Part shown: in pieces, positions 60,904 through 64,000 of the stretch | How positions within the stretch are numbered: position 1 is the stretch's first letter | Layout of the letters: every line of letters begins with the position of its first letter | Assembly (NCBI GenBank): GCA_946500295.1 | Contig: CAMMVF010000003.1 | Coordinates: forward strand, 80,912 to 144,911 | Reading direction: 5' to 3' | Length of the DNA: 64,000 nt | Source of the DNA: an uncultured Clostridia bacterium | GTDB taxonomy: Bacteria; Bacillota; Clostridia; Oscillospirales; Acutalibacteraceae | Position numbers and translations under genes: made by a program | The notes under the pieces: generated by a model | Told to the model about the DNA's origin: nothing | The model's input: only the letters and a program-made list of their open reading frames with translations | Databases searched by the model: none

Positions 60904-62484
60904 ATGGTTATGTGGGTCACATTGATTTTGTACCTGCTGATAATGATAGCAATCGGGGTGTACTGCCGCAAGAAAGCCGGCAGCGTAAACGATTTTGTTT
61001 TGGGAGGGCGAAACGTCGGCGGCTGGATGACGGCTTTTGCCTATGGAACATCCTATTTTTCTGCGGTTATTTTCATCGGCTATGCAGGTCAGTTCGGCTG
61101 GGAATACGGTATGGCGTCGAGCTGGATTGGCTTGGGCAATGCCGTTATCGGCAGTATGCTGGCGTGGATGATTCTGGGAAACAGGGCGAGGGTCATGACA
61201 AAGCAGCTGGATGTAGCTACCATGCCCGAATTTTTTGAGAAAAGATATCTGTCAAAAAGCCTTAAAGTTTCCTCTGCGTTAATAGTATTTATTTTTCTTA
61301 TTCCCTACACCGCTTCTGTATATAATGGTCTTTCTACTTTATTTGCTTCGGCATTTACGGGAATAGACTACAGCGTATGGATAATAATTATGGCGGCGCT
61401 CACAGCTGTTTATGTAATTTTGGGCGGATATATGGCTACGGCTATCAACGACTTTATTCAAGGCATCGTAATGCTGGCGGGAATCGCTGCGGTAGTAATC
61501 TGCGCCGTGAACAATCAGGGTGGTCTGAGTGAAGCGCTCAGGGCAATGTCGCTGATACCCTCTTCAAGCGGCGAGCCAGGCGCATACTCGTCGATTTTAG
61601 GTCCTGATCCTATAAACCTCATCGCCGTGGTAATTCTTACGTCGCTGGGCACCTGGGGACTTCCTCAGATGGTTCAGAAGTTTTATGCCATTAAGGACAA
61701 AAAGGCGGTCAAAAGGGGAACTATAATCTCCACCGTATTTGCCGTTGTGGTAGCGGGAGGCTCGTACTTCCTCGGCGGCTTCGGCAGGCTGTTCACTACT
61801 GTTACGGGAGAAGCCGGAAAAACCGAGATAGCTGTGCTTCCAAACGGCAGTCCGGACTACGATTCGATTGTCCCGGCAATTTTAGATACCGCCGTGCCGG
61901 AAATACTTTTCGGAATCGTCGTAGTTTTGGTGCTGTCGGCTTCAATGTCAACGCTGGCAAGCCTGGTGCTGACATCAAGCTCGACCTTAACCATAGATAT
62001 GATAAAGCCCTTTGTTAAAAAGGGAATGAGCGAGAAAAAGCAGGTGCTGACGATGAGAATATTCATTGCAGTGTTCCTGATAATCTCGGTGGTAATAGCT
62101 ATCTGCAAAGACAGTCTCAACGCCATGGGAATAAACATAAGCGCTTTGATGTCCATCTCGTGGGGAACTCTGGCAGGGTCCTTCCTTGCGCCCTTCCTCT
62201 ACGGTCTTTTCTCTCGCAAAATCACCAAGGTCTCGGTTTGGCTGAGCTTTATAAGCGGGGTAGTAATTACAGTTGTATCAATGATTCTTTTCAACGTTGG
62301 TCTTTTCCCTGAACTCACCTCTTGGGCGGCTTCACTGCCGCTGAATCTCGCCTCACCCATTAGCTGGGGAGTTATCGCGATGCTGGTCGGACTTATTGAA
62401 GTTCCGCTTTTAAGCCTTGTGACAAGAAACAAAAAACAAAAAGAAATAGACATTTTATTTGACGAATTCAAACAAAGGGTGTAA
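60904..62484 (+). CDS. Sodium:solute symporter (SSS family)
   Basis: The 526-residue protein has about 13 membrane helices and SSS landmarks: GVYCRKKAGSVNDFVLGGRNVGGWMTAFA, FSAVIFIGYAGQFGWEYG, and TASVYNGLSTLFASAF near the sodium site. The family carries proline, pantothenate, sugars, carboxylates and related solutes. It lies 86 bases before a PaaK-type CoA ligase and is probably cotranscribed with it, so an aryl or other organic acid substrate is reasonable. ATG 60904 follows GGAGG with eight bases. Confidence 0.9.
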   Translation: MVMWVTLILYLLIMIAIGVYCRKKAGSVNDFVLGGRNVGGWMTAFAYGTSYFSAVIFIGYAGQFGWEYGMASSWIGLGNAVIGSMLAWMILGNRARVMTKQLDVATMPEFFEKRYLSKSLKVSSALIVFIFLIPYTASVYNGLSTLFASAFTGIDYSVWIIIMAALTAVYVILGGYMATAINDFIQGIVMLAGIAAVVICAVNNQGGLSEALRAMSLIPSSSGEPGAYSSILGPDPINLIAVVILTSLGTWGLPQMVQKFYAIKDKKAVKRGTIISTVFAVVVAGGSYFLGGFGRLFTTVTGEAGKTEIAVLPNGSPDYDSIVPAILDTAVPEILFGIVVVLVLSASMSTLASLVLTSSSTLTIDMIKPFVKKGMSEKKQVLTMRIFIAVFLIISVVIAICKDSLNAMGINISALMSISWGTLAGSFLAPFLYGLFSRKITKVSVWLSFISGVVITVVSMILFNVGLFPELTSWAASLPLNLASPISWGVIAMLVGLIEVPLLSLVTRNKKQKEIDILFDEFKQRV

Positions 62485-62570
62485 GATATATAAACGGGCT
62501 GTGACGCTTTTGGCTCGCAGCTCCAATAACTTTATAAATACTTTTATTCATTCCAAAGGAGATAAATGAA

Positions 62571-63878
62571 ATGTTTTTTCAAAAGGATATCGAAACTCTG
62601 CCACGCAGCGAGATAGAGGCAATTCAGCTTGAGCGTCTCAAAAAGATGGTAAAATACTGCTATGACAACATAGGCTTTTACAATAAAAAGCTCACCGAGG
62701 CAGGGGTCTTTGACGGGAGCAAAATAAAGGAATTGTCGGATTTACAATACATACCGTTCACCACCAAAGACGACATTAGGGAGAACTATCCATTCAATAT
62801 GATGGCAGTTCCCATGAAGGATATAGTTAGAATCCACGCCTCCTCCGGCACCACGGGAAAGCCGACAGTCGGGGTTTACACTAAGCAGGATTTGGATACC
62901 TGGAGCGACTGTGTGGCAAGAGTAGCGGTTGCGGGAGGCGCAACCGCTGACGATATAATTCAAATAAGCTTTGGCTACGGGCTTTTCACCGGGGCGTTGG
63001 GGCTTCACTACGGTCTTGAAAAAATCGGAGCTACGGTAATTCCGGCTTCCTCGGGAAACACAGCAAAGCAGCTGATGATGTTTAGAGACTTCGGGGTTAC
63101 AGGATTAGTCGCAACCCCGAGCTATGCTCTGTACCTGAGCGAGGCTGTCAAGGAGGCGTGCTACCCGATGAGCGATTACAAGCTCAGAATCGGAATTTTG
63201 GGCAGCGAGCCGTGTACCGAGGAGATGAGAGATCAAATTGAGCGAAACCTGGGAATACGGGTATCGGACAATTACGGACTCACCGAGATAGGCGGACCGG
63301 GATGCAGCGGAGACTGTGAAGAGAGAAACGGTATGCACTTTGCCGAGGATCACTTTATCCCCGAAGTAATCAACAGCGAAACCGGACAGCGGCTTGCGCC
63401 CGGAGAGATAGGGGAGCTTGTCATCACAACCTTGACAAGACAGGGTATGCCCGTGCTGCGCTACCGTACAAAGGACATTACTAAGCTCAGCTACGAGAAA
63501 TGTCCCTGCGGCAGAACCCACGCCAGAATGGCAAAGACAATGGGTCGCACCGACGATATGCTGATTATCAAGGGGGTAAATGTATTCCCGACGCAAATTG
63601 AAAGCGTGCTCGTCGGCACGGAACATATCGGTCCCCACTACCAGCTGATAGTTCGCAGAGCAAACTTTAAGGACAATCTTGAGGTCAAGGTAGAGCTTGC
63701 AAATGGCGAACTGCTCGATAATTTCGCCAATTTAGAGCAGCTTCAAAAAAATATTCACGATAACCTCAAGAGTGTGCTGGGACTGGAGACAAAGGTAACC
63801 CTGGTAGAGCCTAAAACTCTGGAGAGATTCCAGGGCAAGGCGAAGAGAATCCTTGATTTGAGGAATGAAGAGAACTAA
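62571..63878 (+). CDS. paaK: Phenylacetate-CoA ligase-like adenylate-forming enzyme
   Basis: PaaK-type enzymes activate phenylacetate or related aryl acids with ATP and CoA. The 435-residue protein has the adenylate motif RIHASSGTTGKPTVGVYT near residue 97, DNYGLTEIGGPGCSGDC, GELVITTLTRQGMPVLRYRTKD and a C-terminal GRTDDMLIIKGVNVFPTQIE, all in PaaK order. In anaerobes such ligases often act with indolepyruvate:ferredoxin oxidoreductase on amino-acid products. AAAGGAGAT precedes the ATG. Confidence 0.92.
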   Translation: MFFQKDIETLPRSEIEAIQLERLKKMVKYCYDNIGFYNKKLTEAGVFDGSKIKELSDLQYIPFTTKDDIRENYPFNMMAVPMKDIVRIHASSGTTGKPTVGVYTKQDLDTWSDCVARVAVAGGATADDIIQISFGYGLFTGALGLHYGLEKIGATVIPASSGNTAKQLMMFRDFGVTGLVATPSYALYLSEAVKEACYPMSDYKLRIGILGSEPCTEEMRDQIERNLGIRVSDNYGLTEIGGPGCSGDCEERNGMHFAEDHFIPEVINSETGQRLAPGEIGELVITTLTRQGMPVLRYRTKDITKLSYEKCPCGRTHARMAKTMGRTDDMLIIKGVNVFPTQIESVLVGTEHIGPHYQLIVRRANFKDNLEVKVELANGELLDNFANLEQLQKNIHDNLKSVLGLETKVTLVEPKTLERFQGKAKRILDLRNEEN

Positions 63879-63947
63879 ATACCATAGCGTATTTTTCCAT
63901 ATTCCGCTTAACGGATTATGGGTTTGAAGATTGAAACTTAGTATATA

Positions 63948-64000
63948 ATCGAGTAGGAGGCTACCCATTAGTTGAGTAGCCGACCTCTCACACCACCGTG
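63948..64000 (-). mobile_element. 3' end of a group II intron (runs out of the window)
   Basis: Read on the minus strand the last 53 bases are CACGGTGGTGTGAGAGGTCG, a GGCTAC...GTAGCC hairpin with an AACTAAT loop, and CCTACTCGAT. This matches the 3' half of domain V, a domain VI stem with an internal A, and the usual AY 3' boundary of bacterial group II introns. No intron-encoded protein is visible here; it would lie beyond the right edge. Confidence 0.7.

Overview
The window looks like a chromosome segment of an anaerobic, spore-forming, Gram-positive Clostridia member, most likely Ruminococcaceae/Oscillospiraceae. The grounds are spoIIR, strong AGGAGG-type ribosome sites with frequent TTG/GTG starts, an IspH-S1 fusion protein, a type I dockerin protein, LPXTG-type and BspA-like surface proteins, and an HndABCD/HydABC-type [FeFe] hydrogenase. 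The species cannot be named from the sequence alone. No rRNA, tRNA, CRISPR array, prophage or complete insertion sequence was seen.

Layout. 1-9.2 kb: end of a membrane protein, galU, spoIIR, the operon lrp - aminotransferase - ispE (minus), and the operon sugar transferase - Wzy-like polymerase/ligase - NAD synthetase (minus). 9.2-19.5 kb: a MocR regulator, nrdR, a TIM-barrel epimerase, lgt, a repeat-rich DUF4190-like membrane protein, glgB with a divergent TetR regulator, a small membrane protein under two LexA-type boxes, a candidate small RNA, a Cu/Zn-SOD-like protein and a dockerin-bearing transglutaminase. 19.6-26.7 kb: the operon rpiR-type regulator - HI0933-like flavoprotein - cmk - plsC - ispH/rpsA, with divergent hisH-hisF. 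26.7-33.3 kb: two AraC-type regulators, a composite scar of two broken araC genes, a PNPOx-like protein, a formate/nitrite-type channel, dnaD-dnaI and a gene remnant. 33.3-37.7 kb: a TPP riboswitch followed by thiS-thiF-thiG-thiH-tenI-thiE.

38-55.4 kb is the accessory part: a surface-protein locus. A minus-strand operon encodes a receiver-like protein that has lost its phospho-acceptor, a 1560-residue ricin-like/PI-PLC/GLUG surface protein, a membrane-anchored ectodomain, a pilin-like secreted protein, a tiny tail-anchored protein sharing an N-terminal strand with the pilin-like protein, and an HdeD-like membrane protein. A divergent LytTR response regulator and GHKL histidine kinase lie beside it, and a giant BspA-like LPLTG wall protein converges on them. 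I propose that this is a two-component-controlled surface-fibre or adhesion system.

55.5-64 kb: the hydrogenase operon (hndA/hydC, an HATPase-domain protein, a 2Fe-2S thioredoxin-like subunit, hydB, hydA), then a divergent sodium:solute symporter and a PaaK-type CoA ligase. The window ends in what appears to be the 3' end of a group II intron on the minus strand.

A modular dispersed repeat occurs nine times between genes, in three architectures built from the same blocks, and supplies the stop codons of at least four genes.
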